The notes: generated from the sequence alone by a model not told the origin. A DNA stretch of 64,000 nt from Brachionus manjavacas (GCA_019054805.1 JAHQIY010000015.1:1930001-1994000), one strand, 5' to 3'; positions 47,443-59,652 are shown, numbered from the stretch's first letter. Program-made: numbers and translations.

Positions 47443-47833
47443 CTTTTTTTCTTTTAATTTTCTTCTTGGACTAGTGCTTTAAATTAGTTCAAAATTTTGA
47501 TCACTTCTCAAGGCCAAAGTTGATGTTTATTCGATTGATGAAATGTTGCTTATTTTGCATATCAAATTTAGGATGAAATAATTGTTTTTATTTTTATTAT
47601 TTTTTTTTATTAATAGCATTTAAATAAGTGTATATAAACTTAGACTTAATTTTTATTGTGAATGGAACTTTTTTTTTTGTTGCAAATAGTCTTTAAATTA
47701 AAGCATTCAATTGAATTAATAAAAAGTTTTTATTAAAAAGGAAGTCTAGTTTTTGTCTTTTTTATTTGTCATGACATGTCTTGTCAATACTAAAAAATTT
47801 TCAGTAAAAATGGCAATAAATTCTTGCTTACTA
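47443..47833. other. 3' flank of the 499-aa gene
   Basis: A/T-rich 3' flank with no gene or repeat before the LINE target duplication that starts at 47834. Confidence 0.4.
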
Positions 47834-47867
47834 GTAAAAGAGATTACTAGAAGACAGATTTGAAATT
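47834..47867. repeat. Target-site duplication, left copy (34 bp)
   Basis: Identical over 34 bases to 48301-48334; the pair brackets the LINE at 47868-48300. Confidence 0.93.
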
Positions 47868-48300
47868 AATAATAATAAGACCTCTGATACCTCTGGCGGG
47901 TCCGGGTTGGGATAGTGAACTTGCGGGAACCGGGGGGTTCACCCAGCTCACTTCGTTGATGCCTTTGGTGAGTTTGAACATCTGTATCAGGTCTCCACGA
48001 ACACGGCGCTCATTAAGGGGAGTTAGTCTAAGGACGGCTAGACGGTCTTCGTAGCGCCAGTTTCTAATGCGGGGCACCAGTTTGGTGGCCCTTCTCTGCA
48101 CCTGCTCGAGCATCTTTGCGTCTTTCTTTCTAAGGGGGACCAGACAACAGCGGCATATTCCAGGTGGGGTCTTACGTAGGCACAATAGAGGGTCCGGCAG
48201 GTATCTATGGTCCAATATCTAAATGATCTTTTCAACTGGCCGAGAATTCCTGTAGCTCTGTTCACCTGATTTTTAATGTGAATAGAAAATTTCAAGATAC
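47868..48300 (-). mobile_element. 5'-truncated LINE flanked by a 34-bp target duplication
   Basis: This 433-bp insertion is relatively G/C-rich. The minus strand encodes the end of a LINE ORF2: IKNQVNRATGILGQLKRSFR, YVRPHLEYAAVVWSP, then after a one-frame change LEQVQRRATKLVPRIRNWRY, RRVRGDLIQMFKLTKGI and a short end. A TTA repeat forms the 3' tail (47868-47879). The same 34 bases stand on both sides (47834-47867 and 48301-48334) without a mismatch. This marks a target-primed insertion that is probably young. Confidence 0.92.
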
Positions 48301-48334
48301 GTAAAAGAGATTACTAGAAGACAGATTTGAAATT
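48301..48334. repeat. Target-site duplication, right copy (34 bp)
   Basis: Identical over 34 bases to 47834-47867, on the 5' side of the minus-strand LINE. Confidence 0.93.
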
Positions 48335-49164
48335 GACAGAGTTTGTTTAGCATTTGGAGTATTTATTCGTCTTTGAATGAAAATTTTCATTCAAATTTTA
48401 AAAAGCCTGAAAAAGGTGCGATGTTTCAAATTTATTTTAAAAAAAAGGAAGTTACTTTTGCAGTCTAATTTCTTTTAAATTAAAAATTTTTCATACAAAT
48501 AGAGTGGTGCTACGATACCTTGAATTCACCATATTTAAAGGTAAAATATGGTAATCTATAAATCGGTATTTATCGTAAATTACCCATAATTATTATAAAA
48601 TTCACTGAAAAAAAATTCCAAAATTTATCCAAAAAAAAATTTTCATGAAAAAAAAATTTTTTTTTCGAATTTTTGAAAAATTAAAAAATTAAATTTGATT
48701 GAATTTTTTGACCAAAATTGACGTTAATTTCGGTAAATTTTTCTAAAAAAAGGTCATAAATGGTAAAAAATCAACAAAAAGGGAAAATGGATATATTTTT
48801 ATAATATTCAATTTTTTTTTAAAAACAAATAGCGAAAATTAATATTTTAATATTATTTACAAAAAGAATTTTATATTCTAGCCTTTTTTGCTTTTAAGCT
48901 GGTTGCTGCCTTGTCCCAAGCTTCTTTGAATGTGGATTCTTTTGGAATAAATTTTAAAATTGTAAGTTTTCTCAAATCTACATTTGAAAATATAAATCAT
49001 ATTTTTTTATTTTTCTAATAATTATTATAATCAATTTAGGACATTAGTTTATTATATAAATTATTTATCTTTTTTAAAGAAAGATAAGGACTGTTTAAAA
49101 CTTTTAAGTAAAAAACATTTTTATTTACTATATTTTTCATTATTTTATATAGGCCATTAATTAA
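48335..49164. other. Intergenic DNA, no gene seen
   Basis: Very A/T-rich. A short less A/T-rich piece near 48880-48960 (GCCTTTTTTGCTTTTAAGC onward) may be worn coding sequence on the minus strand, but no family is apparent. Confidence 0.35.
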
Positions 49165-49775
49165 TGGACTGACAAAAAAGACTAAATCTACTGACAAAAT
49201 AACTACATATGATGACAAATAAATTAATTGACTGATAAAATAATTATTTGAGTGACAAAAATAATTTTTTGACTAATTAATAATTTTTACAACAAATTAA
49301 TGATTTTGAGGTCACAATAAAAATCAAAATCTTGAACTATAGCACCAAAATCAGAAGGAAGCTCCAGACGAGTATGACAAACCGTTTTGTTCAAATCTCA
49401 TCATCAAGCTAGAGTCAACTATGAGAAAACGTCACAATTTAATTTCATTCCTTACAATCTTGGAGAATTAAATTACTAAATAGCTTTCTTTTTTTTCCTT
49501 ATTCACTCCTTGTGAAGGATTACTTTTGATTTCCACTCAAGTCGAATTAAATAGCTTAATTAGAACTAAAATAAAATAAATTAAAAATGAATAAAATTTT
49601 TCATTGCAAAATTATTAAATAGTCATCTCAATATATATATATATATATTTGTCAGTCGTTTAGTTTTTTTGTCAGAATAATTAGTTTTTTATTGTCAGCT
49701 AAAATTGACCAAATTAGTCACCACTTGTGGTTATTTTTGTCATCTTAAAAAAATTAAATTTGTCACCGCCAAAAA
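49165..49775 (+). mobile_element. Internally deleted, non-autonomous MULE copy
   Basis: The left arm (about 49165-49320) carries TGACAAA motifs. The right arm (about 49620-49770) matches the right arm of the full MULE at 19900-20035 almost base for base, including GTCACCACTT and TTTTTGTCATCTTAAAAAAA. Between them, 49331-49395 matches transposase codons at about 18238-18300, and the next bases match about 19042-19107. Some 740 bp of transposase, including both Asp catalytic sites, are missing at that junction. It could move only with help from a full copy. Confidence 0.85.
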
Positions 49776-50024
49776 ATTTAACCCTTTTATATATATTAAA
49801 AAATTTTTCTTTTTAAAGAAAGTTATTTTCTTATTTGAATGTAAAATTGAAAAAAATTTAAATATTTTTACTTTAAAACAATAAAAACTAAATATCCTTT
49901 AGCTATAAATTGCACTCATAAGCGAAAATATGCGAGACCAAAGGCTAAAAAGATAACCCAGAGGATATTTTAAAAACTTATTAAAAAATTTTATTAAAAA
50001 GTAAAATTTTCCAAAATTTTTTTC

Positions 50025-50460
50025 TTTAGAAGATCAATAAAAAAGAGTACTTCTTGGACCAAACAGTATTTAGGAGTATGGTTTCATCAACGAAAAAATT
50101 GCATAGTTTGACCAGTTTGTTCGGGACATCATTAATAAGAATTAGGAACAGTAGAAGACTCAACGCCGAAACATCAACCCAGTTATTTCCATTTAACCCG
50201 CAGAGCCTTTGTTGTCATATTTTTTTAATTTTAAAATCAACATATTGTGTGGAAAGGGGTCCAAAGCCTTTGCCAAGCATAGAAAAATTATTGTTAACAA
50301 AAAATTTTCGCTGAGTGATTACGTCCAGTGTTTCTAGAAAGTTAAACCCATTTTGAATTGTTGAATGAGGTTTTTGAGAAGTCGATACTTCAATGTTAAA
50401 TCCCAAATCACTAAATTGATGATTTAAGCTAAAGAAAACTAACAAAAAATTAACCATAGT
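50025..50460 (-). mobile_element. Worn LINE reverse transcriptase fragment
   Basis: The minus strand carries KPHSTIQNGFNFLETLDVIT (reverse-transcriptase finger region), then GKGFGPLSTQYVDF, and LLFLILINDVPNKLVKLCNF followed by FVDET in place of the FxDD catalytic motif. Stops and frame changes make it inactive. Its age appears greater than that of the LINE at 47868. Confidence 0.65.
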
Positions 50461-52007
50461 TCAAAAAAAATTTAGTTGGGACAAAAATATAAAGAGGTTT
50501 GGATATTTTGAAAGATATCGTCAATTGTCTGACAAAAATTCTATTTTTTTAAAACTTTGATACAAAAAACTTGATTAGGCTAAATAGTGTTCAATGTAAT
50601 TTGATCCCAAGAAATGGGTTCAAGAGCCACAATTTCTAGTCAAATAGTCAGCAGTTTCCAGATCATTAGATTTCTCATACATTTAACATTTATCAAATGA
50701 CTTTTTTTTGGTAATATTAAAATTATTTAGTGGTGACACGGATAATTTGTCAGTAAGAAAAAATAATTAGAATATAATTAATCAATTTTGTGCAAAAAAA
50801 ATGCGGCAGCTACTTGCTTTTGGGAGCATGTGGTTTAAAAAAGTGTGCTAATATAGAATCGTTCATGATTTTGAGAAAACTATGAGTTGCTGAGTTTTGT
50901 ATGACTTGTAGTTTTTATTTAAGTATTTTGGGACCAAAAGCATCTATATAAGTAAAGGAATGATTAATCAAAAATAGGATCGATAACGGAATAAATGGAT
51001 TGACTGCAAACTCATTAAATATTGTTATAAATGAAAAAAAAATCCATTTCATTTAAAATGATAGTCTTTAGCATTTTCCTAAAATTTTCATTTTAAATGA
51101 CTGATAAAAAAATTTTAAATAAAAATAACCATCATAATAAAACTAATAATCGATATATCGCCAAATTTTTTATTTAATCAAAGAAAAATACAACTTAACC
51201 AGAATTAATATTGAATTGATTTTTTTGACACTTCATCAATTTTCATGCTGTAAGGATCCGGAACATTTATGTCACTTTACAACATTTCTTCCTTTAAAAA
51301 AAAATTGTTTTGTCATTTATAAATTTGATTTTTTTCAATTTTTTTTTCGAGCTCGATTCATTTGTCTTATTGCTATAAAAATGTTGACTTTGCTTTAATT
51401 CATGTTTTAATTCAGCTGAAACAATTTAAACTGTTGATAAATATGATATTATTATTCAATTCAATTTGAATCCGGCTAAAAAATATTAACTGAAATAAAT
51501 TTTCTTATCATTATGAAACTTTTCTCTAAATCTCAAAAAAAATCTTAATAAAAGAATTAAATGTCTTCATGCGATGCTAGTAAAATTTATGAAAAGAATA
51601 TGAGATAAGAAAAGTCTACACCAACTTAAATGAAATTTTGAAAAGACCCTATGTCAAATTGAACTTTTTTAAATTATTCTTAATGTAGTTAAATAAAAAA
51701 AAAAATTGATCAAAGATTTTTTCATACTTTTTTCCAATATTTGAAGTTAAGCCTTGCACTAAATGCTAAAAAAGATTGTAATTTATAAGAAAAAATTCAA
51801 GCATTTTTAAAGGAATTTTTTACAATATGTTTCAATTACTCTTTTTAAATGAAAATGTTCATTACGATTAGGTGTTGAAATTGGATACTTGGTCTTTTTT
51901 GAAAATATATTTGGCTATCTTAATTCATTTTACAGAAAGGACGCAAAAGATTAAAAAAAAATCGTAAGCAGTGAAATGATTTTTTTTTTTTAATATTAAC
52001 AAACTGT
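50461..52007. other. Intergenic DNA, repeat-rich, no gene seen
   Basis: No intact frame with a family match. A TGACA-bearing piece near 50730-50760 resembles the MULE arms but is too short to call. Confidence 0.35.
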
Positions 52008-52016
52008 TAAAAATAA

Positions 52017-52357
52017 GGCATTGTGAATTTTGAAGCAAAAAACAAAAACAATAATCTTAAAATGAAATAACTTTTTTACTAAAATTCTAAAAATAGTTCT
52101 GCAAAATGTATCAGCTGGTACAAACTTTGTACCACCCAAATTTAGTCTCTGCAATAACTCTGCAATTTAATTTTAATGATTTTCTAATACTTTTAGTGCT
52201 TTGCAAACTTGCAGAGTTTTTGCAGAAACTAAATTTGGGTGGTACAAAGTTTGTACCAGCTGATACATTTTGCAGAACTATTTTTAGACTTTTAGTAAAA
52301 AAGTTATTTCATTTTAAGATTATTGTTTTTGTTTTTTGCTTCAAAATTCACAATGCC
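52017..52357. mobile_element. Long-TIR MITE with perfect 9-bp target duplication (Mutator type)
   Basis: This 341-bp element begins GGCATTGTGAATTTTGAAGC and ends with its reverse complement. The inverted repeats run about 145 bp on each side with only a few differences (for example ACTAAAATTC against ACTAAAAGTC) around a middle of about 50 bp. TAAAAATAA stands immediately outside both ends (52008-52016 and 52358-52366), a perfect 9-bp duplication. Long TIRs with 9-bp duplications are the mark of Mutator-like elements. It codes for nothing. Its ends differ from those of the MULE at 17.5-20 kb, so another transposase would have moved it. Confidence 0.88.
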
Positions 52358-52366
52358 TAAAAATAA

Positions 52367-55188
52367 CCGAAGAATTAAAAATAAAATTTTTCAAATAAAA
52401 CCTTCAAAGCTTGAATATTTATAACCAAATAAAATAAAATTATCAATCAAGAGAAAATATTGATTAAAAAGTTCTCAATAGTCAGATATAGATGAAAAAA
52501 AATACATAGATTTGTATTGTGAACATTTAAAACTGAAAATCTCACAATGTAATTTTGATAACAAAAAATTTGACAACATTTTTATTTATTATATTTTAAA
52601 ATTGAATTTTGATAAAGATTATCTCTCTTTAGAAAGTCTTCGACAAATTATTTTACGTTTTGACTTTCTGAGCGAATATTTACTTTATCCAGCAAAGACA
52701 TAAATTTAAAAATAATAAGACATTCAATATTTTCTAAACATTTTTAAATAAATATCTTTTTTTGCTGTAGTTATTTTTTTATCAGTGAAAGGAAATTTTT
52801 TAGATTTCAGTAAAAATTCTTTCATCGATATTTTTTCAACTAGCATTAAGAGATAAACAATGATTTTTTTTGAAATCAAAATATTTAAGTTTAAAAGTAA
52901 GTATGATTTCCTATTGAAAAAGAATTAGAATCTGATAATCAAAATTTCTTTTTTTGAAAACTAATTAAAAAAATCAATTTTTTCATTCTTTCTATACTGA
53001 GACTAAATGCTAATTTTCATTTTGATGCACAATTTTCTGCGTTGCGTCCTTAGAGTATTTTTATATTTAAAAATAATTAAAGTAAAAATATCAACTTATC
53101 TCTATAATTGTCCTCGAAAAAAAAAATTAAATTTTTCAAAAATTCTCAAATAGTTAACTTTATCACCCTTTCAAGTAATTTTAACAAAAAAACCTGGTAT
53201 TTCCTTTTTAGTTAATAAATCTAACTAATAAAATACTTAAAAAATAAATTTATTAAATTTTATTGATTAATTTAAAAAATATTTTTTCAAATGGTTTTAA
53301 TTGTTCTGTAAAAGCTTTTTATTTGTTAAGGTTATTCATAATTTGCGTAATTGATTCACAAATTCAAATTACATATCAATTTGATTTAATATTCTCGGAA
53401 AATTTCAAGGCTCAGATCTCTTTGATGGTTTCAAAATTCTATTTAATTCTTGAATGCGCTATTAAATATTTAAATTATATTAAAGAAAGACGTAACAGAT
53501 TTGAGAAAAAATATTTCCACATTTTGCGTTTTTTTTTTCTTTTTCATCAATTTTATCTCATCATAAATAACATCAAAATAAATTTGGCAATTAGTTTATC
53601 AAAAAACTTGTTTAAATATTGACAAAATTCGATATGATTTATTTGAAATCGGCAATTTTAATAATTTTGATTTTTTTCTAAGATTAAGCAGAAAAATAGT
53701 AGAATTCTTTGTCAAAAAGTTTATTTGTTTTAAAAAAGTTTTGAATTAACCTTTGATTCCCCCAAGGAAGATTGGAAAATTGGATTTAGCAATTTTTAGA
53801 AAACTTAATAAGGATCAATGGCTTATTAAGCGATTAAGGTTAAAACAATTTTTTTCTAGACAAAATCATACACAGCTTTGTAATTCATACAGAAATTAAG
53901 ATTTTAAGCTTAAATATGGTTTTATTGTAAGTAAATTATCAAAATCTCACAACAAAAAATCCCAAAAAGTCAATTGGTATTTTTTTCAAAACGAATTTAA
54001 AAGATAAATTGGTTTTATTAGCATAAAATAATTTTTTAGCTATATACCTAAAATTAGAGGAATTCTGAAGAGAAAATTTAAAAAATAGAGTTTTGATTAT
54101 GATTTTATTGGAATTTTTTATTATTATTTGAATAAATTGTTGTCACACCGATCACCCGATATAATTAGAGTCTTGAAACGGACCTAAATTGAATATGATT
54201 CATTCAGTGAGTGATTAATTACATTATCGATTCTGGCAGAATATTTTGTATTCCTCGACTCCATTGTCTCAAAATACTCTTCGTGCTACTTTGATCAATT
54301 TTTTTTCAATTCCTAAATTAAAGCTTCGAATAGATAAGATTTTCTAGTTTGATTAGAATTGCTTTTTTGTTTTTGTTTTTTGTTCAAAAAAGCATTAGAA
54401 GTCATTTGCATATAGAATTCCATTAATAATAATTTTTAAGTGCTCCCGTTTCTTTGTCTATTGTCTACGTTTAAAAAGGAATATTTTCCATTTCTGCTGA
54501 AGTAAATAAATCTTCTTTTGTTTTTCTTTAAAAAAAGAAAAAAAGAAAAAATGCTTTTTATTAGTTGTCATAAAGCCTTAGGAATAACAATGAAGCTGTT
54601 ACTAATGTTTTGTTTCCTGGAGGCTTCTGAGATTTAAATTTCGCCAATCTCATCAATATTTTTCAATCTAATTCAATATTTCAATCTTAAACTTAGAAAA
54701 AAAGTATTTTCCGAACCGATTCCCTCGATGCCACATAATAACATTAGATAATAATCAATTTTGAAAGCTAAAATTGACTTATCTCAAAACATAGCAAAAC
54801 AGTTTTTTTCAAAAATTCTCGACATTTTGGCCAAACTGTTTTTAAGCATCTAATCCAATTAATTCAATTTTGGGATTTTCCAAAATTTGTCTAATATTTT
54901 AATTAACTAACTCTTGATTTTTGCGGAGTTGGTTTTTTCCTTCTTGAAAAAAAAAACAAAAAAAAAACAAAATCCTTTTTTTTAATTATTTAGCTCATGT
55001 ATTAGATTACTCAGTATTTGGACACAAAGCCTATTATTAGACTTGGATGAATTTTTTATGATCAACAACGTCAATGACATGACGCAAATGAGTTTACGTG
55101 TTTTTTATCAATTTAAATTTAATATTTTTCTAAAATTAGAATTAAAAATTAAGTTATTCTAATCGGAGTGAATTTTTTGATTTAGAGA
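52367..55188. other. Intergenic DNA upstream of RAB26/37
   Basis: About 2.8 kb. Open frames at 52512-52703 and 53263-53622 are rich in Phe, Ile, Lys and Asn, as random A/T-rich DNA gives, and match nothing I know. No repeat was identified. Confidence 0.4.
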
Positions 55189-58100
55189 ATGAGTGAAAAA
55201 GAGGCCAGCTTTGAAGCGTCCAACTCGATAGCGCAAAATTTTGCCCACAGCACTTCGGTCAGTTCGCCTACATCAAAGCAAATGCCCAACTCGACATCTG
55301 CCGAGGCGCAAATTTCTCACTACAACGAGGAAACAATACATAAAGTTAGAAAATTTTTTTTTATAATTTAAAAAATAAACTTTAATTTATTTTAATTGAC
55401 TTTTTTTAATTTTTCTAAAATTTGCAGACAATTTTGGTTGGAGATTCGGGCGTCGGCAAGACCAGTGTCCTTGTCCAATTTGACCAAGGAAAATTTCAAT
55501 CAGGCTCTTTTTCGGCAACAGTCGGCATCGGTTTTACAGTAAGCAGAAATTTTTTGTTTTTGCCAACTTAATTTGACAACTAAATTTCTCTTGAAAATTA
55601 TCGATTTTCCTTCCGAATGTTTACTAAAAGCAAACAAGAAATTTCAGCATCTTTCCATTTCCCACAAGTTAAGAGATTTCGTGTTTTAGACAGAATTTAA
55701 TTAAACATTGGTTAAGTTTTTCCGAGATGCATCCAGGCCTGGCTTTGCGGACCAAATTTGCATGATTTTAGAATTAAAAAAGTCACTGTCGCAAATTAAT
55801 TAAGTCTTTGGAAAATATTTAAATCTTAATCTAAATTTGATTGATTTTCCTCGGAGACTAGTCCTTCATGGCCAATCCCAATCTATTTAATGGTCTCGGA
55901 AGTCGAGCCCAAGACCTCAATGTTATTCGAATTCATAATTATTATCAGAATTATATTATCTCTAGTTGTTGGAATAAAAATTTCCTTAAAAAATCAATAA
56001 ACTAGAATTCACGAACGCTAGAGCATTTATTTATCAAAAAAAATCGAGACTTAAAAGCCTCGTAGATATTTTGTTGAGCAAAAAGCAAGCAATTAATTTT
56101 TATCTTAAATTAATGTAGATGACATTCTTAATGAGACTTGGAATGATGATAAAGACACGCAGGGCTCCAACAAAGAATGTGAGTTAGTGTGTGTGTCATG
56201 TTCATTTAAAGCAACCAGGAACTCCGCATCCTAAAGCCATTGTAGTTTATTTTTCAGATCGATAGTAAAAAAGGATCGGCTCACTTATCTTTTCTTAAAA
56301 TTTTGGCAAAAATCAATTTTTTGGAATGGATTCGAATAAGCTTGCAGGTAGATTTCAATGTGTGGTTTAGAGTGTTGTGTGACTTGACTGATAAGAGGAT
56401 TAGATTTTGTTTTAATGAGACTGGCAGGGAATAATAAATTGAGTGTTCTTGATTGTAAGCTGAGAGTCTGTTTGGCAAATGATACTGGAGTTGTCAAGTG
56501 TGCAGAATTCGATGCTAATAAAGACAAAAAGGAAATAATTTTGAAAAATCGATTAGCGTTTTTAGTTGCTTGACAACAAATTTTTAAAGTACTCGATTTT
56601 TTTAATTTTAAAAACTAAAAGTAGATGTTCACTAATTGAGGCAAAATTGTCAAGATTAAATTTCAGGAAATTAGAAAGAATAGTTGACGAAAATGAATGA
56701 AATTGGATAGTTAGAAAAAACACTATATGGTTCTCAAATTTAAATTTAAATTAATACCATTTCGTGATATTGTTGGAATCTATTCAATCATAAGCTTTAA
56801 ATATTTGCTCAACATATGGTTCAGTTAACTTTGTAAATAGCTTCGTGGAACAGTTTTCAGGTGTTTAAAAAGATTTAAGCGAGCTTGTTTTTTATTAAGA
56901 AATTTTATTTTGAAATTTGAAGATTGAGTTATTCTTTCAATTTTTAAGTTTAAAAATTGGAAACAAAATTTAAAATCATTTTTGTATTCAATATTAGGTT
57001 AAGTTAAATTTAAGATATCATTTAATTCAAATAATTCGAATTTAAATTTAGTTTTCCTTTCCATTTTCAACCATTATAAGTGGTCTACTGTCCTTGAGGC
57101 TTCTTCTTGCTAACAACTGATTGTGACTTTATAAAATGAAAAAAAAATTAATTTTTTAAAAAATCATCTTTAAAAATTCTTAAATTTTATATTAAAATAT
57201 TTGGAGTTATAATTAAATAAAAGATTTTATAAGAGTCAATGTTTATTTTTTTGATTAACTATTGATTTTGAAATTAGAATTTTTTTTTCTTTCGAAACTG
57301 AATTTAAAATACCTCTTCGGATTTTCAAGCCTAAAAATAATAAAGAATAACTACAGTATTATGTTTGCGCTTTGTCAATCTTGTTTTTAAAACCATTAAC
57401 TGTTCTTGATTCCCAAATTTTTGCTTCCACTTTGTTCCATCCTTTAACCACTCTATTTGTGAAAAAGTTTTCTCTTTTTCTGCAGTTTGTTCGCTGCTGG
57501 CTTAAACGATGTGGACCACCTCTAATGGACCCAACCGGTCCAGTCTGCGTTAGTGAGTTGGCAGGTATGTTTGGATGAAACCAATTTACTTTACTGTAGC
57601 CTCTGACTAATCTAAACAGCTGTATCATGTCTCCTCTTTCTCTCTTCTCAGACAATTTTTGCAGCCTTAATTTTCTCAATCTCTCTTCACACGTCATATG
57701 CCTGAGGTAATGTATTAATTTCGTAGCCTTTCTTTGTACAAATTTTGGACACTTGACATCCTTGCTTGAACGTCATATTCAAAATGCGGTCTTACATAAG
57801 CCTTGTCCAGAGAGCTGGGCTTTTTTGACATCCATTGATTTGAATGTTTTGTAATCAGTGATCAAAAATTCAAAAAAATCAAAAGATAATCTTTTCATTT
57901 CAATTCAAGTTGAATTCTTTAATATTTAAAAAAATCGGAAGTATATTTATTTTACATAAAAAATAAAACAATGAGTCAATGTTGCTTAATTTTAGTTTTT
58001 CTATATAATAAAAATTTGGGAATTATAATATTTTAGAAAAAAAAAAAATATCATTATCAAAACAGCTTATAAATTATTCAAATTGCTGGATTTGATTTTA

Positions 58101-59295
58101 TTTGAATTTATAATTTAATTCTTTTTTTGAGAGATAATTTTTTATTTGAGCTTAAATTTAGTACTGAAATGAGTTTAATTTACAAGATTAGTTTTGATTT
58201 ATAATTAAAATCAAAAAAGTCATGTTGTGGCAATAAATGCACGAGTTATTGCCGTCAATGTGGAACAATAAAATTTTTATTATTATTCTTTATGTCATTT
58301 CCTTATTTTTGAAATTTTATTAGTTTATTTTTGAATAAATCAATTTGGCACTCGTTTCTTACCAAGATTTGCATTATATTAAGAAGAGCCCATAAATTTT
58401 CAACTTAGATAAAGTCGTCCTTGTTTTTTGTCATTAAATAATAAACACTGAGATGTCAACTAAGATAAATACGAAGGAAATAACGCAATAGAACTAGAAT
58501 GCAACGAAAAAATCAATCATTAGCGTCGAATTCTTTATTATCTAGCCAACAGAGCATGACTAGCCAGGAAGACTACGAGTGCACCTTTAAAATAATGCTT
58601 ATCGGCGACAGTGGAGTCGGTAAAACTTGCCTTTTAGTCCGCTTTAAAGACGATACTTTTCTAAGCTGTAATTTTATAGCCACTGTCGGCATTGATTTTA
58701 AGGTTTTTAGCCTCTGACCAACATGGTCCATTTTGACCATTACTAATTTTTTTCTAAGAACAAGATCGTGACATTAGACAATAAAAAATGTAAGCTTCAG
58801 ATTTGGGACACTGCCGGACAAGAGCGATTCCGAAGCGTCACCCATGCCTACTACCGCGATGCCCAAGCGCTACTTCTTCTCTATGACGTGACAAATCAAA
58901 GCAGTTTTGACAACATAAGAGCCTGGCTGAGTGAAATTCGCCAGTATGCTGAAGAGGACGTGATCATCATGCTGCTGGGAAACAAAGTGGACAAGCCAAA
59001 CCGAATAATCACCAAAGAACAAGGCGAAAAACTTGCCAAAGTATTTTGAAGAATTTGAAAAAAAATTTTTTTTTAATAAAATTTCATTTTTGTTCAGCAA
59101 TACGAAGTTAGCTTTATGGAAACGAGTGCAAAAACGGGTCAAAATGTAGAGCTGGCCTTCATGGCCGTAGCCAAGGCCTTGATCTCTAAACAAATGAACA
59201 TTTCCGCTAACCAAAATGGAAGCAAGTTTAATCTAAATGAATATATTGAGACAAATCGCGAGCAAAAAACCTGGTGTTGTAACATTACTTCATAA
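55189..59295 (+). CDS. RAB26/RAB37 small GTPase, long form with alternative 5' exons
   Basis: Exons 55189-55344, 55428-55538, 58759-59040 and 59098-59295 join in frame to 248 aa. RAB26 and RAB37 are GTPases of secretory granules and synaptic vesicles. The first exon encodes a Ser-rich 52-residue head. The second encodes P-loop GDSGVGKTS and switch [11 protein letters not shown]. The shared exons follow: [33 protein letters not shown] and ETSAK. The join to the shared exons is in phase, skipping 3.2 kb that contains the other first exon (58499) and a LINE fragment. The C-terminus is WCCNITS, so the prenylated cysteines would be four residues from the end. Of the human pair, the [10 protein letters not shown] stretch is closer to RAB37. 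The joining of this far exon pair is inferred from phase and sequence. Confidence 0.8.
57345..57830 (-). mobile_element. LINE ORF2 3' fragment in the RAB26/37 intron
   Basis: The minus strand gives the end of ORF2: [20 protein letters not shown] in a separate frame near 57780-57820, then [40 protein letters not shown] and [16 protein letters not shown], ending at 57359. The last 112 codons are open. It is 5'-truncated and opposite in direction to the host gene. Confidence 0.82.
58499..59295 (+). CDS. RAB26/RAB37 small GTPase, short form
   Basis: Exons 58499-58702, 58759-59040 and 59098-59295 give 227 aa. The first exon supplies its own Ser/Gln-rich head (30 residues), P-loop GDSGVGKTC (about 36-44) and switch [11 protein letters not shown], the standard RAB26/37 sequence. 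The rest is shared with the long form: DTAGQE from Asp85, [27 protein letters not shown] and [14 protein letters not shown]. The introns are 56 and 57 bp with good GT/AG ends. This form probably uses its own promoter close to 58.4 kb. The nucleotide-binding residues are complete. Confidence 0.92.
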
Positions 59296-59652
59296 GTAGT
59301 GCCCATTTTATCTTCAAATATGTACAAATATCTACATCATCTATTCGTTTGGGATCTCAGTGATATTTAGTTTCTAAAATAGCTAAAATTGATTAAAAGT
59401 TGTTAGGTAATCTATTTGGTGTTGTTTTTAATTTTTTTTTGAAGACTTTTTTTCAATGTATGGTTTAATTTGATTAAAATTTTCTTCTTTTTTTTTAATA
59501 TTCGTCCGACACCTTCAAAATGAGAAATAAAGTGCTATGTTGCTGATGCGCATTTTTTCAAGAGATCAATATTTTTTCTAACCAATTCATAGCACTAAAG
59601 ACTAGTCTGGCTTGTTTTTTTTTCTATTTTCTATTTTTAATAAATTCAATTT

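Noticed and set aside
49630-49652. AT dinucleotide repeat
   Set aside because: A short microsatellite inside the deleted MULE copy; the full MULE has a shorter version at the same place, so it is only slippage.
52512-52703. 63-codon plus-strand frame
   Set aside because: Composition of random A/T-rich DNA and no recognisable family.
53263-53622. 119-codon plus-strand frame rich in Phe, Ile and Asn
   Set aside because: Looks like random A/T-rich translation; no signal peptide, domain or splice partner could be defended.
56281-56527. Overlapping minus-strand frames in the RAB26/37 intron
   Set aside because: Two overlapping frames with no homology; chance frames in an intron.
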